Notes under the pieces: model-generated
The model's input: the letters and a program-made list of their open reading frames with translations, nothing else
Database searches by the model: none
What the model was told of the DNA's origin: nothing
Program-made: the position numbers and the translations under genes
Assembly (NCBI GenBank): GCA_003141245.1
Contig: PLLE01000039.1
Coordinates: forward strand, 146,656 to 205,001
Source: Chloroflexota bacterium
Lineage (GTDB): Bacteria > Chloroflexota > Limnocylindria > Limnocylindrales > CSP1-4
Direction of reading: 5' to 3'
DNA: 58,346 nucleotides
Shown: piece after piece, positions 9,781-19,513 of the stretch
How positions within the stretch are numbered: the first letter of the stretch is position 1
Layout: the number at the start of each line of letters is the position of its first letter

Positions 9781-10264
9781 GCGGGCAGCGGCCGGCTCGT
9801 AGTCGCACCGGATCATGCCAAATGCAAACCCGCGTAGCACCGGTCCAAGTTCGCCGCCGGGATGGGGCTTCCGGATCGTGGAATAGCCCGAAGACCAGAC
9901 GGCCTCCGCGCTCACGGCAGGCCACGCCAACCTCGATTCGGCCGTCGTGGACCGTTCCTACGGTCGCCAACCTCGCCTCGTGCTACCCCCGTTAGCAAAT
10001 GGCAGGAACCTGGGCTCGCCGCATAGCGCGTCCGGCCTCGCCGCCCGGCCCGCCGACCCAACCCGGCTTCGGCGGATAGCAGGTCCGGCCCGCCGCCCCC
10101 GTCCGCCCCGCCATGCCCCAAGCGCGTCCGGCCCCGCCCCGCCCCGCCCCGTGTGGCGGACGCAACCCGTGGCGGGCCTCCCCTGACACGGCGCGCCGAC
10201 TCGTTCAAGATGGGCACTGCGAGCGAGAGACGCGGCTCGGCATCGACTCCAAGGAGACCAAACC
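9781..10264. other. Intergenic region with an inverted repeat pair
   Basis: This 484-bp gap has no credible gene; short frames here are compositional. Two inward-facing arms, 9817-9844 on plus and 9976-10003 on minus, agree at about two thirds of positions and share TGC, AAC and GTAGCAC blocks. The right arm (GCCATTTGCTAACGGGGGTA) resembles the core of the inverted repeats at 4115-4348. The rest is GC-rich simple sequence (gccccgccccg). The phosphoketolase ribosome site AAGGAGA is at 10250-10256. Confidence 0.5.
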
Positions 10265-12667
10265 ATGGCTGACAGCGGAACCACTGCTCGACGGGCCACC
10301 ACGGCCAACGGACCGCTCAGCCCCGAAGAGCTGCGCCTGATCGACGCCTACTGGCGCGCCGCCAACTACCTCTCCGTCGGCCAGATCTACCTGCTCGACA
10401 ACCCGCTGCTGCGCCGGCCGCTGGAGGCGAAGGACGTCAAGCCGCGGCTCCTGGGCCACTGGGGTACCACGCCGGGCCTCAACCTGATCTACGCCCACAT
10501 GAATCGGGTCATCAAGGCCCGCGACCTCAACGCCATCTACATCATCGGCCCCGGACACGGCGGCCCCGGCCTCGTCGCAAACACCTACCTCGAGGGCAGC
10601 TACACCGACTTCTACCCGAGCATCACCCGGGACGAAGACGGCATGCGCAAGCTATTCCGCCAGTTCTCGTTCCCGGGCGGCATCCCCAGCCACGTCGCGC
10701 CGGAGACGCCCGGCTCGATCCACGAGGGCGGCGAGCTCGGCTATTCGCTCTCCCACGCCTATGGCGCCGCCTTCGACAACCCCGATCTCCTGGTCTGCTG
10801 CATCGTCGGCGACGGCGAAGCCGAGACCGGCCCGCTCGCGACCGGCTGGCACTCGAACAAGTTCCTCGACCCCAAGGGCGACGGCGTCGTCCTGCCGATC
10901 CTGCATCTCAACGGCTACAAGATCGCCAACCCGACGATCCTGGCCCGCATCCCCGAGAACGAGCTGCGCGACTTGATGATCGGCTACGGCTACAAGCCGT
11001 ACTTCGTAACGGGCGACGAGCCGGCGCTGGTTCACCAGCAGCTGGCGGCGACCCTCGACACCGTCCTCGACGAGATTCGCGACATCCAGAAGGCCGCCCG
11101 CTCGGGCAAGCCAAAGGGGCGTCCGGCCTGGCCGATGATCGTCCTTCGGACGCCCAAGGGCTGGACCGGCCCGAAGGTCGTCGACGGCAAGCAGGTCGAG
11201 GGCACGTGGCGGTCGCACCAGGTTCCACTGGCGGACACCCGGACCAATGCGGCTCACCGGGACCAGCTCGAAACCTGGATGCGAAGCTACAAGGCCGAGG
11301 AGCTGTTCGACGAGAAGGGCGCGCTCCGGCCCGAGCTGGCCGCCCTAGCCCCCAAAGGCGAACGGCGAATGGGCGCCAACCCTCACGCCAACGGCGGCCT
11401 GCTGCTGCGCGACCTGATCATGCCCGACTTCCGCGACTACGCCGTCGAGGTGCCCAAGCCGGGCGGTTCGACGGCCGAAGCGACCTATGTGGCCGGCACC
11501 TTCGTCCGCGACGTGATGGCCAAGAACCCCGACAACTTCCGGATGTTCGGGCCCGACGAGACGGCCTCGAACCGCTTCCAGGCGATCTTCGAGGTGACCG
11601 GCAAAGCCTGGGACGCAGAGGTGATCCCCGAAGACGCCAAGGACAATGTTCTTTCCACCGACGGCCGGGTGATGGAGGTCCTTTCGGAACACCAGTGCGA
11701 GGGCTGGCTGGAGGGCTACCTGCTGACCGGCCGCCATGGCATGTTCAACTGCTACGAAGCCTTCATCCACATCATCGACTCGATGTTCAACCAGCACGCC
11801 AAGTGGCTGAAGGTGACGCGCAACATCCCCTGGCGCCGCCCCATCGCCTCGCTCAACTACGTGCTTTCGTCACTGGTCTGGCGTCAGGACCACAACGGCT
11901 TCACCCACCAGGACCCCGGCTTCATCGATGTCGTGGTCAACAAGAAGGCCGAGATCATCCGCGTCTACCTGCCGCCGGACGCGAACACGATGCTGTCGGT
12001 CACCGACCACTGCCTGCGCAGCCGCAACTACGTCAACGTGATCGTTGCCGGCAAGCAGCCTTCGCCGAACTGGCTGACCATGGACCAGGCCATCCTGCAC
12101 TGCACCCGCGGCATCGGCATCTGGGACTGGGCCAGCAACGACCAGGGCGGCGAGCCCGACATCGTCATGGCCTGCTGCGGCGACGTCCCCACGCTCGAAA
12201 CCCTGGCCGCCGTCGACCTGATGCGGCAATACCTGCCCGACGTGAAGATCCGCGTCGTGAACGTGGTCGACCTGATGCGCCTGGAGCCCGAGACCGAACA
12301 TCCGCACGGCATGACGGACAAGGAGTTCGACTCGCTCTTCACCACGGACAAGCCGATCGTCTTCGCCTACCACGGCTACCCGTGGCTGATCCACCGCCTC
12401 ACCTACCGCCGCCACGGCCACGACAACATTCACGTCCGCGGCTACAAGGAAGAGGGCACGACCACCACGCCGTTCGACATGGTCATGCTCAACGACCTGG
12501 ACCGCTACCACCTGGTGATCGACGCCATCGATCGCATCCCCGGGCTGGACGCGAAGGCCGGCCACGTCCGACAGCTCATGCAAGATAAGCGCACCGAAGC
12601 CCGGGCCTACACTCGCGCCGAGGGCGAGGACGCCCCCGAGATCCGCGACTGGAGCTGGCCCTACTAG
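10265..12667 (+). CDS. xfp: Xylulose-5-phosphate/fructose-6-phosphate phosphoketolase
   Basis: An 800-residue thiamine-diphosphate enzyme cleaving xylulose 5-P or fructose 6-P with phosphate to acetyl phosphate plus a triose or tetrose phosphate. Family hallmarks are [45 protein letters not shown] and the ThDP/Mg motif [20 protein letters not shown], followed by a C-terminal transketolase-like half ending in RDWSWPY. Length is normal (~790-825). ATG follows AAGGAGA at 9 bp. It stands alone in transcription context; no acetate kinase or phosphotransacetylase is adjacent. It points to a carbon-conserving or pentose-fermenting route. Confidence 0.97.
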   Translation: MADSGTTARRATTANGPLSPEELRLIDAYWRAANYLSVGQIYLLDNPLLRRPLEAKDVKPRLLGHWGTTPGLNLIYAHMNRVIKARDLNAIYIIGPGHGGPGLVANTYLEGSYTDFYPSITRDEDGMRKLFRQFSFPGGIPSHVAPETPGSIHEGGELGYSLSHAYGAAFDNPDLLVCCIVGDGEAETGPLATGWHSNKFLDPKGDGVVLPILHLNGYKIANPTILARIPENELRDLMIGYGYKPYFVTGDEPALVHQQLAATLDTVLDEIRDIQKAARSGKPKGRPAWPMIVLRTPKGWTGPKVVDGKQVEGTWRSHQVPLADTRTNAAHRDQLETWMRSYKAEELFDEKGALRPELAALAPKGERRMGANPHANGGLLLRDLIMPDFRDYAVEVPKPGGSTAEATYVAGTFVRDVMAKNPDNFRMFGPDETASNRFQAIFEVTGKAWDAEVIPEDAKDNVLSTDGRVMEVLSEHQCEGWLEGYLLTGRHGMFNCYEAFIHIIDSMFNQHAKWLKVTRNIPWRRPIASLNYVLSSLVWRQDHNGFTHQDPGFIDVVVNKKAEIIRVYLPPDANTMLSVTDHCLRSRNYVNVIVAGKQPSPNWLTMDQAILHCTRGIGIWDWASNDQGGEPDIVMACCGDVPTLETLAAVDLMRQYLPDVKIRVVNVVDLMRLEPETEHPHGMTDKEFDSLFTTDKPIVFAYHGYPWLIHRLTYRRHGHDNIHVRGYKEEGTTTTPFDMVMLNDLDRYHLVIDAIDRIPGLDAKAGHVRQLMQDKRTEARAYTRAEGEDAPEIRDWSWPY

Positions 12668-12689
12668 TTGGTGGCGAGTAACTCGCAAA

Positions 12690-12711
12690 GGCGGCCGCTC
12701 TAGAGGCCGCC
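12690..12711 (+). terminator. Hairpin after phosphoketolase
   Basis: GGCGGCC, an 8-base loop and GGCCGCC form a 7-bp GC stem 22 bp after the xfp stop. No T-run follows, so it may be a weak terminator or an mRNA 3' stabiliser. Confidence 0.35.
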
Positions 12712-12736
12712 CGCGATCGACGGACGGAGAGCAGGC

Positions 12737-14221
12737 GTGGAGCAGACCCTGGATCGGGCAACCCCGGAGTCGGTCGGGATTCCCTCGAGCGTCATCCTCG
12801 AATGGGTGAACGAGCTGGAGCGCACGGCTCCTGATCCCCATTCGTTGATGGTCGTCCGGCACGGCACGGTCGTGGCCGAGGGATGGTGGGCTCCGAACGC
12901 CCCTGCGCTGCGCCAGACGCTGAACTCCGTGTCCAAGAGTTTCACCTCGACTGCCGTCGGCATTGCCATCGGCGAGGGACGGTTCGGCCTGGATGACCCG
13001 GTTGTCTCCTTCTTTCCCGCCGAAACGCCCGCTCAGGTCAGCCCGAACCTCGCGGCCATGAAGGTCCGCCACCTGCTGGCCATGTGCACCGGCCACGACG
13101 CGGAGACAGTCGATCGTGCCTTAGTCGGCGATGGCACCCATCTGGTCCGCGGCTTCCTGGAACTGCCGGTGGCATACCCACCCGGCACCCATTTCGTTTA
13201 CAACACCCCAGCCACCTACATGCTTTCGGCCATCCTCCAGAAGGAGACCGGCCTGAAGCTCTTGGACTACCTGCGGCCACGGCTATTCGAGCCGTTGGGT
13301 ATCGAGAACCCGACCTGGGAACAGGATCGGTCCGGGATCAGCATGGGCGGGTTCGGGCTGCGGGTTCGGACCGAAGACATCGCCCGTCTGGGTCAGCTCT
13401 ATCTGCAAAAGGGCGTTTGGGGCAGAAAGAGACTGGTTCCGGCGGAGTGGGTGGAGGCGGCCACCTCGCTCCAGATCGAGACCGGACCGGAGTTGAACCC
13501 GAACCCGGATTGGGGCCGGGGCTACGGCTACCAGTTCTGGCGGGGGCGCCACGACAGCTTCCGGGCCGATGGGGCCTTCGGCCAGTTCTGCGTGGTCGTG
13601 CCCGCCCAGGATCTGGTCGTGGCGATGACGTCCGGGACAGGCCCGATGCACCGAGTACTGGACGCACTCTGGAGCATCGTCCTCCCAGCGCTCCAGCCCA
13701 CCGCACTTCCTGAAGACCCGGCCGCCCACCAGGCTCTGAGGCAGCGCATGGCCGGCCTGCGTTTGGTCCCCCGCCCCGGGGCAATTTCGTCAGCGATCGA
13801 GGCCGACCTTGACGGGGCGGAGTTCACCTTCGACTCCAACCCGCTCGGCTTCACGTCCCTGCGCTTCGAACTCACCACGCGCGGGGGAGCGTTGGTCTTC
13901 GGCGTGGAGGGCTCACCGCGCCCGCGGCGGCTGAGATTCGGCCGGGGCGCCTGGCGGACAGGCTCCTCAGCCGTTGTGCGTCAGTGGCCGGGCCAGCACC
14001 TGACTACCAGCGCCGCCTGGCGCGACCAGCCTCTGGCAGCCAGTGCTGCCTGGCCCAGGCCGGATTGCCTGGAAGTCGACGTCTGCCTCTACACCAATGC
14101 CTATCGCTACACCCTCACGTTCGACTTCTCGGGTCCGCAGCTGCGCCTCGCCGTGCGCGTCAACGTCGCCTTCGGCCCCACGGATCTGGGTGTCTTCACG
14201 GCTCGGGAGAGTGGCAGATGA
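12737..14221 (+). CDS. Serine hydrolase of the beta-lactamase class C / penicillin-binding-like family
   Basis: A 494-residue protein. Residues 64-67 (SVSK in TLNSVSKSFTS) match the S-x-x-K nucleophile motif. HFVYNTPATYM supplies the Tyr motif, and RADGAFGQFCVVVP resembles the third conserved segment. The family includes esterases, D-aminopeptidases and beta-lactamases; substrate is not predictable. No signal peptide is visible, suggesting a cytoplasmic enzyme. After about residue 360 lies an extra beta-rich domain with a tandem TTSAAWRDQPLAASAAW segment. GTG 12737 has GGAGA 6 bp upstream. Its stop is 28 bp before ptsH, so read-through into the PTS genes is possible. Confidence 0.85.
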   Translation: MEQTLDRATPESVGIPSSVILEWVNELERTAPDPHSLMVVRHGTVVAEGWWAPNAPALRQTLNSVSKSFTSTAVGIAIGEGRFGLDDPVVSFFPAETPAQVSPNLAAMKVRHLLAMCTGHDAETVDRALVGDGTHLVRGFLELPVAYPPGTHFVYNTPATYMLSAILQKETGLKLLDYLRPRLFEPLGIENPTWEQDRSGISMGGFGLRVRTEDIARLGQLYLQKGVWGRKRLVPAEWVEAATSLQIETGPELNPNPDWGRGYGYQFWRGRHDSFRADGAFGQFCVVVPAQDLVVAMTSGTGPMHRVLDALWSIVLPALQPTALPEDPAAHQALRQRMAGLRLVPRPGAISSAIEADLDGAEFTFDSNPLGFTSLRFELTTRGGALVFGVEGSPRPRRLRFGRGAWRTGSSAVVRQWPGQHLTTSAAWRDQPLAASAAWPRPDCLEVDVCLYTNAYRYTLTFDFSGPQLRLAVRVNVAFGPTDLGVFTARESGR

Positions 14222-14249
14222 TGGCCCGCGAGCCCGCAGGGAGGCTGAG

Positions 14250-14531
14250 TTGAAGTCGAGGGATGTCGAGATTCGCAACCCGTCCGGGTTGCACGCTCGG
14301 CCTGCCGTCCTGTTCGTTCGCCAGGCGACGACCTTCAAGTCGAGCGTCACTCTCCAGAACCTGGCGACGGGCAAGCCACCGGTGGACGCCAAGAGCCTGA
14401 TCGCCGTTCTGACCGCCGGGGTCCTCGCCGGCACCACCGTACGCATTGCCGCCGACGGCGAGGACGAGACCCAGGCGGTCGCCCACCTGAAGGCGGCCAT
14501 CGAGGGCGGCCTCGGCGAGCCGTTGGGCTGA
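14250..14531 (+). CDS. ptsH: HPr phosphocarrier protein
   Basis: A 93-residue HPr. The phosphorylation site is visible in NPSGLHARPAVLFVRQA (His about 15), and DAKSLIAVLTAGV holds the region of the regulatory Ser. It passes phosphate from enzyme I to EIIA or DhaM-type acceptors. Start TTG 14250 is chosen because AGGGAGG lies at 14238-14244 and no ATG or GTG is in frame nearby. It is 10 bp upstream of ptsI. No EII component is in the window. Confidence 0.9.
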   Translation: MKSRDVEIRNPSGLHARPAVLFVRQATTFKSSVTLQNLATGKPPVDAKSLIAVLTAGVLAGTTVRIAADGEDETQAVAHLKAAIEGGLGEPLG

Positions 14532-14541
14532 GGACCAGCGC

Positions 14542-16344
14542 ATGACCATTCGCATAGAAGCTTCTGCGGCAGCGCCCGGCGTCGCCACCGGTCCGGCGTG
14601 GCGATACCCGCGGCGGCCGACGCAGGAAGAGACTGCCGCGGAGCACGATCGCCAGCAATCCTCGCGCGGGGCCGTGCGGCCGAAGCTGACCGAGGTTCAG
14701 GCCATCGCCGCCGTCACGGACGCGGCCCACCGGGCCGCCGATCAGCTGACGGCGCTCGCCGATCGCCTCTCCGAGGCCGGCCGACGTGACGATGCGGGCA
14801 TCTTCGGCGCCCAGGCGATGATGGCCACGGACACGGCCCTCCTCGACGAGGCCATCCGACGGGTCCGGGCGGGCATGGATCCGGTCGAGGCCGTGGCCGA
14901 ATCGGCGACGGCGGCCGCGGAGATGCTGGCCGCGGTCGACGACGAGCTGCTTTCGGCGCGCGCGGCCGACATACGCGACGTTGGGGCGCGGATCGGCCGC
15001 ATCCTGCGCGGCGAGCAGCCTGAGCTGCCCGAGCGCCCGTCCATCGCCGTCGCCGACGATCTGCCGCCGTCGGTCACCGCGGAGATCCCCGCCGGCTTCC
15101 TCCGGGGAGTGGCCCTGGCCGGTGGGTCGCGGACGGCTCATGCCGTCATCCTCGCCCGCGGGCTTGGCATCCCGGCGGTGGTCGGGGCGGCGGGTCTGCT
15201 CGAAGCCGTCGATGCGGCCACTGACGCCGCCGTCGCGGCCGGGTCGCCGGCTCCCCTCACCATCGCCGTCGACGGGTCGCGAGGCGAGATCCTGCTCGAA
15301 CCGAGCGACGACGACCTCGGCATCTTGCGCGGCCGCGCGGACGCGCTCGCGAAGCGCACCCGCCGGGCGGCGGCGCTGCGGGATCGACCGGGCGCGACGG
15401 CCGACGGCGAGCGGGTGCCGTTGGTCGCCAACATCGGTACGCCCGACGACGCGCCGCGAGCGCTCGAGGCCGGGGCCGAAGGTGTCGGCCTCTTCCGCAC
15501 CGAGTTCCTGTACATGAAGCGGCAGACGCCGCCGACCGAGCACGAGCAGATGCTCGCCTACCGCCGCGTCATGACCGCCTTCGGACCCGACCGCCCGGTC
15601 GTCATCCGCCTGGCGGACATCGGCGGCGACAAAGGGATCCCATATCTGGGCCTGCCCGCCGAAGCCAACCCGTACCTCGGCGGGCGCGCCACACGGCTCG
15701 CGGACCGCCCGCATGACCTGCTGCGGACGCAGCTGCGGGCGATCTGGCAGGCCGGCGCACTGGCCGAGGTCACGCCCCACGTCATGGCTCCGATGGTGGC
15801 CACGGTCGCCGACGTGAAGTTGCTGCAGCAGCTACGGGACGAGGCCCGCGACGATCTCCGCTCAAAGAAGCTGCCGTGTGCCAGGAAGATAGTCACCGGG
15901 ATCATGGTCGAGATCCCGTCGGCCGCGATCCTCGCCGCCGAGCTGGCCCAGATGGTCGACTTCTTCAGCATCGGCACCAACGATCTGATGCAGTACCTGA
16001 TGGCCGCCGACCGAGGCAACGCCTCCCTTGGCTCGCTCCAGGACGCGTTGCATCCGTCGGTCCTGCGGACGATCGCCGGCGTGATCCACGGCGCCGACTC
16101 GGCCGGGATTCCGGTCGCGGTCTGCGGCGAACTGGCCGGCGACCCGGCCGGTGCGCTGGTCCTGGTGGGCCTCGGGGTGGACGAGCTGTCGGCCGATGCG
16201 GGATCGCTCGACGGCATTCGCGCCGCCCTCGCCGCCGTGACGCGGGCGGAGCTCGACGACCTCTCCACGAGAGCCCTGGCGTCGGTCGACGCCGAGTCCG
16301 TGAGGGCTATAGTCGCGCCCTATCTGGCTCGGCTGACCGACTGA
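14542..16344 (+). CDS. ptsI: Phosphoenolpyruvate-protein phosphotransferase (PTS enzyme I)
   Basis: A 600-residue enzyme I that autophosphorylates with PEP and phosphorylates HPr. Visible are the active-site segment GGSRTAHAVILARGLGIPAV with the phospho-His, the substrate-binding LFRTEFLYM, DIGGDKGIPYLG, DFFSIGTNDLMQYLMAADRGN and VCGELAGDP with the catalytic Cys. The usual length is ~575; the extra residues lie in the N-terminal helical HPr-binding region. It is co-transcribed with ptsH. Without local EII genes the pair could serve a dihydroxyacetone kinase or a regulatory PTS, which is inference. Confidence 0.95.
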   Translation: MTIRIEASAAAPGVATGPAWRYPRRPTQEETAAEHDRQQSSRGAVRPKLTEVQAIAAVTDAAHRAADQLTALADRLSEAGRRDDAGIFGAQAMMATDTALLDEAIRRVRAGMDPVEAVAESATAAAEMLAAVDDELLSARAADIRDVGARIGRILRGEQPELPERPSIAVADDLPPSVTAEIPAGFLRGVALAGGSRTAHAVILARGLGIPAVVGAAGLLEAVDAATDAAVAAGSPAPLTIAVDGSRGEILLEPSDDDLGILRGRADALAKRTRRAAALRDRPGATADGERVPLVANIGTPDDAPRALEAGAEGVGLFRTEFLYMKRQTPPTEHEQMLAYRRVMTAFGPDRPVVIRLADIGGDKGIPYLGLPAEANPYLGGRATRLADRPHDLLRTQLRAIWQAGALAEVTPHVMAPMVATVADVKLLQQLRDEARDDLRSKKLPCARKIVTGIMVEIPSAAILAAELAQMVDFFSIGTNDLMQYLMAADRGNASLGSLQDALHPSVLRTIAGVIHGADSAGIPVAVCGELAGDPAGALVLVGLGVDELSADAGSLDGIRAALAAVTRAELDDLSTRALASVDAESVRAIVAPYLARLTD

Positions 16345-16426
16345 TCGGGGTCCGGCGGCGGCTGCGGCGCCCACGCCCGCCGTCCGATCCACGGAACACC
16401 GATCCACGGAACGGCGTGGGGCTCGC

Positions 16427-16432
16427 TACCAT
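16427..16432 (+). promoter_or_regulatory. -10 hexamer TACCAT directly before argS
   Basis: TACCAT ends 6 bp before ATG 16439 with no ribosome site between, another leaderless arrangement. A direct repeat of gatccacggaac lies just upstream (16386-16412). Confidence 0.4.
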
Positions 16433-16438
16433 GCGCCT

Positions 16439-18148
16439 ATGACCCCTGACGCGACCGCCAGCCTGCGCACGCAGGTACGCCAAGCCATCCAATCCGCGTG
16501 GCAGAGTGCCCAGGTCGACCTGCCCGCCCCCGTCGACGCAATCGACGTCCCCGTCGACATCGAGCGGCCCGCGGACACGACGCGTGGCGACTTCGCCAGC
16601 ACGATTGCCCTCAAGCTGGCCAAGCCCTACCGGCGCGCGCCTCTCCAGATCGCCCAGGCCATCGCCGCGCACGTCGCCACGACGGCCACGGATCCGGCCT
16701 CCCCTATCGCCGCCGTCGAGGTGGCCCCGCCCGGCTTCCTGAACATCCGCCTCGCGGACGGGGCCCTCGCCGCAAACGCGGCCCGCATCCTCCGCGACCC
16801 GGCCGCCTGGGGCCACGTCGCCGCCGAGCATCCCGAGCACATCAACGTCGAGTTCGTCTCGGCCAACCCCACCGGGCCGCTCCACATTGGCAACGCCCGC
16901 GGTGCCTTCACCGGCGACCTGCTGTGCCGCGTCCTCACGGCCGCCGGACACAAGGTCGAGCGCGAGTACTACTTCAACGACTTCGGCAGCCAGGTCAAGA
17001 ACCTGGGCGCCTCGGTGGTGGCGATCCGTGAGGGCTGTGAGCTCCCCGAGGACGGCTACCACGGCGACTACGTCTACGACATGGCCCGCGAGCTGCCGGC
17101 CGAAATCCTGGACGAGGCCCGGAAGCCGGGCGAGGATCCCGCCTGGGCGGTCGGTCGCTGGGCGTCAGAGAAGGTCCGGTCGGGCATCGAGGCCAGCCTC
17201 GATCATCTCGGCTGCCATTTCGACGTCTGGCGCTCGGAGAGCACGCTTCATAACGACGGCTGGGTCACCCGAGCGGTCGAACGACTTCGCGCCGCCGGCG
17301 ACGTCTACGAGGAGGACGGCGCGGTCGTCTTCCGATCCACGAAGTACGGCGACGACAAGGATCGGGTGATCCTGCGCTCGACCGGCGATGCCGCGCCCAC
17401 CTACTTCGCGGCCGACATCGGCTACGTGGTCGAGAAGTTCAGCCGCGGCTACGGGCGCATCGTCTTCATCTGGGGCGAGGACCACCACGGCTACGTCGCC
17501 CGGGTCAAGGCCGCCGCTCAGTCGCTCGGCTTCGAGGGCGACCGCGTCCAGATGATCCTGACCGCCTGGGTTCGCTTCGTCCGGGACGGCAAGGAAGTCC
17601 CGATGTCAAAGCGCACGGGCGAGTTCATCACCCTCGACGAGCTGCTCGGCGAGATCGGCGTCGATGCGGCCCGCTGGTTCTTCGCCTCACGCGCCGCCTC
17701 GAGCGGCATCGACTTCGACATCGAGCTGGCGAAGAAGCAGTCGAACGAGAACCCGGTCTACTACGTCCAGTACGCCTACGCCCGAATCGCCTCGATCCTG
17801 CGCAAGGCCGCCGAGGCAGGGATTGCGACCCCGAAGGCCGACGATCCGCGGCTGGTCGGGCTGCTGACCGGAATCCTGCCGGGCGCCCCCGAGGCGCAGT
17901 TGGTCCGCCAGATCGTGCGCCTGCCCGAGGTCGTGGAGGAGGCGGCCGCGAGCGAGGAGACGCACGGCATCACGACCTACGCCACGGAGCTGGCGACCGC
18001 GTTCCACGCCTTCTACCGCGACGCCCGCGTCATCGAGGAAGCGGAGCCGGATCGCTCGGCGGCGCGCCTCGCTCTGGTCGCGGCCACGAAGACGACCCTC
18101 GCCAACGCATTGGGTCTGCTCGGCATCTCCGCCCCCGAGTCGATGTAG
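16439..18148 (+). CDS. argS: Arginyl-tRNA synthetase
   Basis: A 569-residue class I synthetase charging tRNA-Arg. The class I HIGH motif appears as GPLHIGNARGA. The KMSKS region is VPMSKRTGEFITLDEL, the common ArgS variant. The N-terminal Add-1 domain starts VRQAIQSAWQSA, and NVEFVSANPTGPLH is an ArgS signature. The C-terminal anticodon domain includes NPVYYVQYAYARIAS. Length and motifs are complete. It is probably essential and is flanked by a convergent gene on its right. Confidence 0.97.
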   Translation: MTPDATASLRTQVRQAIQSAWQSAQVDLPAPVDAIDVPVDIERPADTTRGDFASTIALKLAKPYRRAPLQIAQAIAAHVATTATDPASPIAAVEVAPPGFLNIRLADGALAANAARILRDPAAWGHVAAEHPEHINVEFVSANPTGPLHIGNARGAFTGDLLCRVLTAAGHKVEREYYFNDFGSQVKNLGASVVAIREGCELPEDGYHGDYVYDMARELPAEILDEARKPGEDPAWAVGRWASEKVRSGIEASLDHLGCHFDVWRSESTLHNDGWVTRAVERLRAAGDVYEEDGAVVFRSTKYGDDKDRVILRSTGDAAPTYFAADIGYVVEKFSRGYGRIVFIWGEDHHGYVARVKAAAQSLGFEGDRVQMILTAWVRFVRDGKEVPMSKRTGEFITLDELLGEIGVDAARWFFASRAASSGIDFDIELAKKQSNENPVYYVQYAYARIASILRKAAEAGIATPKADDPRLVGLLTGILPGAPEAQLVRQIVRLPEVVEEAAASEETHGITTYATELATAFHAFYRDARVIEEAEPDRSAARLALVAATKTTLANALGLLGISAPESM

Positions 18149-18193
18149 GGCCCTACGCCGCAGGCCCGGCGTCGCAGCCCGCGGCTCAGACCA

Positions 18194-19513
18194 TCAGAGG
18201 GGCGGGCGGCAGGGGGCGAAGGCCTCCAGGGCGGCCACATCCGAGGCCACGTACAGGTCCACGCTGCTCGAGTCGCCGCACAGGATGGCCGGACCCGGCA
18301 AGCTTCCCAGCTTCAAAGTCGCGCTGTCGTGGAAAGCCGCGCGTCCGGCGCTGCTGCGCCACTGCGTGCGCAGGACCACCGCCCACGCCCCGTTCGGGCC
18401 TTCGTACAGCCCGATCCGATCGCCGGCCCACATGGAGGCGGCGGAGTCCGCGGCCGCCTTCTCCGCGGCCGTCGGGTGCTCGCCCTCGAGCCAGACCCGC
18501 AGCTGCAGCTCGCCCATGGTGTCCTGCATCGCGAGCGTCCAGCCGGTGCCCAAAGAGGAGGGCACTCCCGGAATCGCCAGGACGACCGGCGTGACGCCGC
18601 CGGCGTACAGCTCCGGATGAAGGATCTGGGAGGTGGAGTCGGGCGGCTTCGAGTACAGCCGGTTCACTGAACTCCAGCCGCCCTGGCTGTAGACGCCCTC
18701 GACGAAGTTGAGGCCTTCGTCGTACGGGAACATCAGATCCTCGCGCAGGATCGCCGGCGCATTGGCCAGCTGATCGGCCTGAGGGCCCGACCCGGCGGAG
18801 ACGCTGACCGAGAGCAGGTCCAGGATCGACATGTGCGCGGTGGCCCATTGGGTCATGGCCAGGCTCGCATCTCCCTCGGGCAAAGCCGTCCGGGCCAGGT
18901 CGCGGTCGCTCTGATCGGCCGTGTCGATTGCCAGCTTGTCCAGGCCGAAGTTCTGGTCCTGGAGGGCGTGGGTGAACTCGTGCGAGAAGGTCAGCTGCTC
19001 CTCCGGCCCGACCGTGCCCGACTGGGAGAGCAGGTAGAGCTGCTTGGTGTCGGTGTCGTAGAAGCCGATCGCCTGGCCGGCGTTGAGATCGAGGGCGAGT
19101 TGTTCGAGCGACGCGCCGGCCGGCAGCAGGCCGAGGTGGGCGAAGAGCCGGCTTTGGGCCGCCATCGCCTGGTGGTCGACGCCGGCCTGATATGCCTTGG
19201 TCATCCAGTCGCGAACGCCCTGCTCGTCGAGCAGGATCGGGTTGACGGCGCTCTTGGGCTTGAGTGCCCGCAGCTCCTCCACCTGGGCCTCGATCTGGGC
19301 GTAGATCGCCTGATCGCCTGATCCGGAGGCCGTCGGGCTTGCCGAAGAGCTCGCCGCTGCCGACCCGGTCGGGGTGGCGCTGGGCTGGGAGGTCGGGCTG
19401 GCGCTGGGCTGGGAGGTCGGGGTAGGCGTCGCCGTCGAGGTACCGCAGGCGGTGGCGATCGCCGCCAGGGCAACGAGAATCGAAGCGTTGCGGCGGAGAC
19501 GTCGATCGTGCAT
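18194..19513 (-). CDS. Secreted lipoprotein with a zinc-metallopeptidase motif
   Basis: A 439-residue protein. The N terminus has basic residues, a hydrophobic stretch and a lipobox (LAAIATAC at the Cys), followed by a Pro/Ser/Thr linker with a TSQPSA duplication. The body contains TFSHEFTHALQDQ, an HExxH zinc site, preceded by FYDTDTKQLYLLS. This pattern occurs in uncharacterised extracellular metalloprotease-like proteins often found in Chloroflexota and Actinobacteria. Peptidase activity is inferred from the motif only. It converges on argS with a 45-bp gap. Confidence 0.75.
   Translation of the reverse strand: MHDRRLRRNASILVALAAIATACGTSTATPTPTSQPSASPTSQPSATPTGSAAASSSASPTASGSGDQAIYAQIEAQVEELRALKPKSAVNPILLDEQGVRDWMTKAYQAGVDHQAMAAQSRLFAHLGLLPAGASLEQLALDLNAGQAIGFYDTDTKQLYLLSQSGTVGPEEQLTFSHEFTHALQDQNFGLDKLAIDTADQSDRDLARTALPEGDASLAMTQWATAHMSILDLLSVSVSAGSGPQADQLANAPAILREDLMFPYDEGLNFVEGVYSQGGWSSVNRLYSKPPDSTSQILHPELYAGGVTPVVLAIPGVPSSLGTGWTLAMQDTMGELQLRVWLEGEHPTAAEKAAADSAASMWAGDRIGLYEGPNGAWAVVLRTQWRSSAGRAAFHDSATLKLGSLPGPAILCGDSSSVDLYVASDVAALEAFAPCRPPL

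Noticed and set aside
12690-12704. The run GGCGGCCGCTCTAGA resembles a cloning-vector NotI/XbaI polylinker, hinting at contamination.
   Set aside because: Only 15 bases match, the sequence is part of a symmetric hairpin, and native genes continue on both sides without a break.
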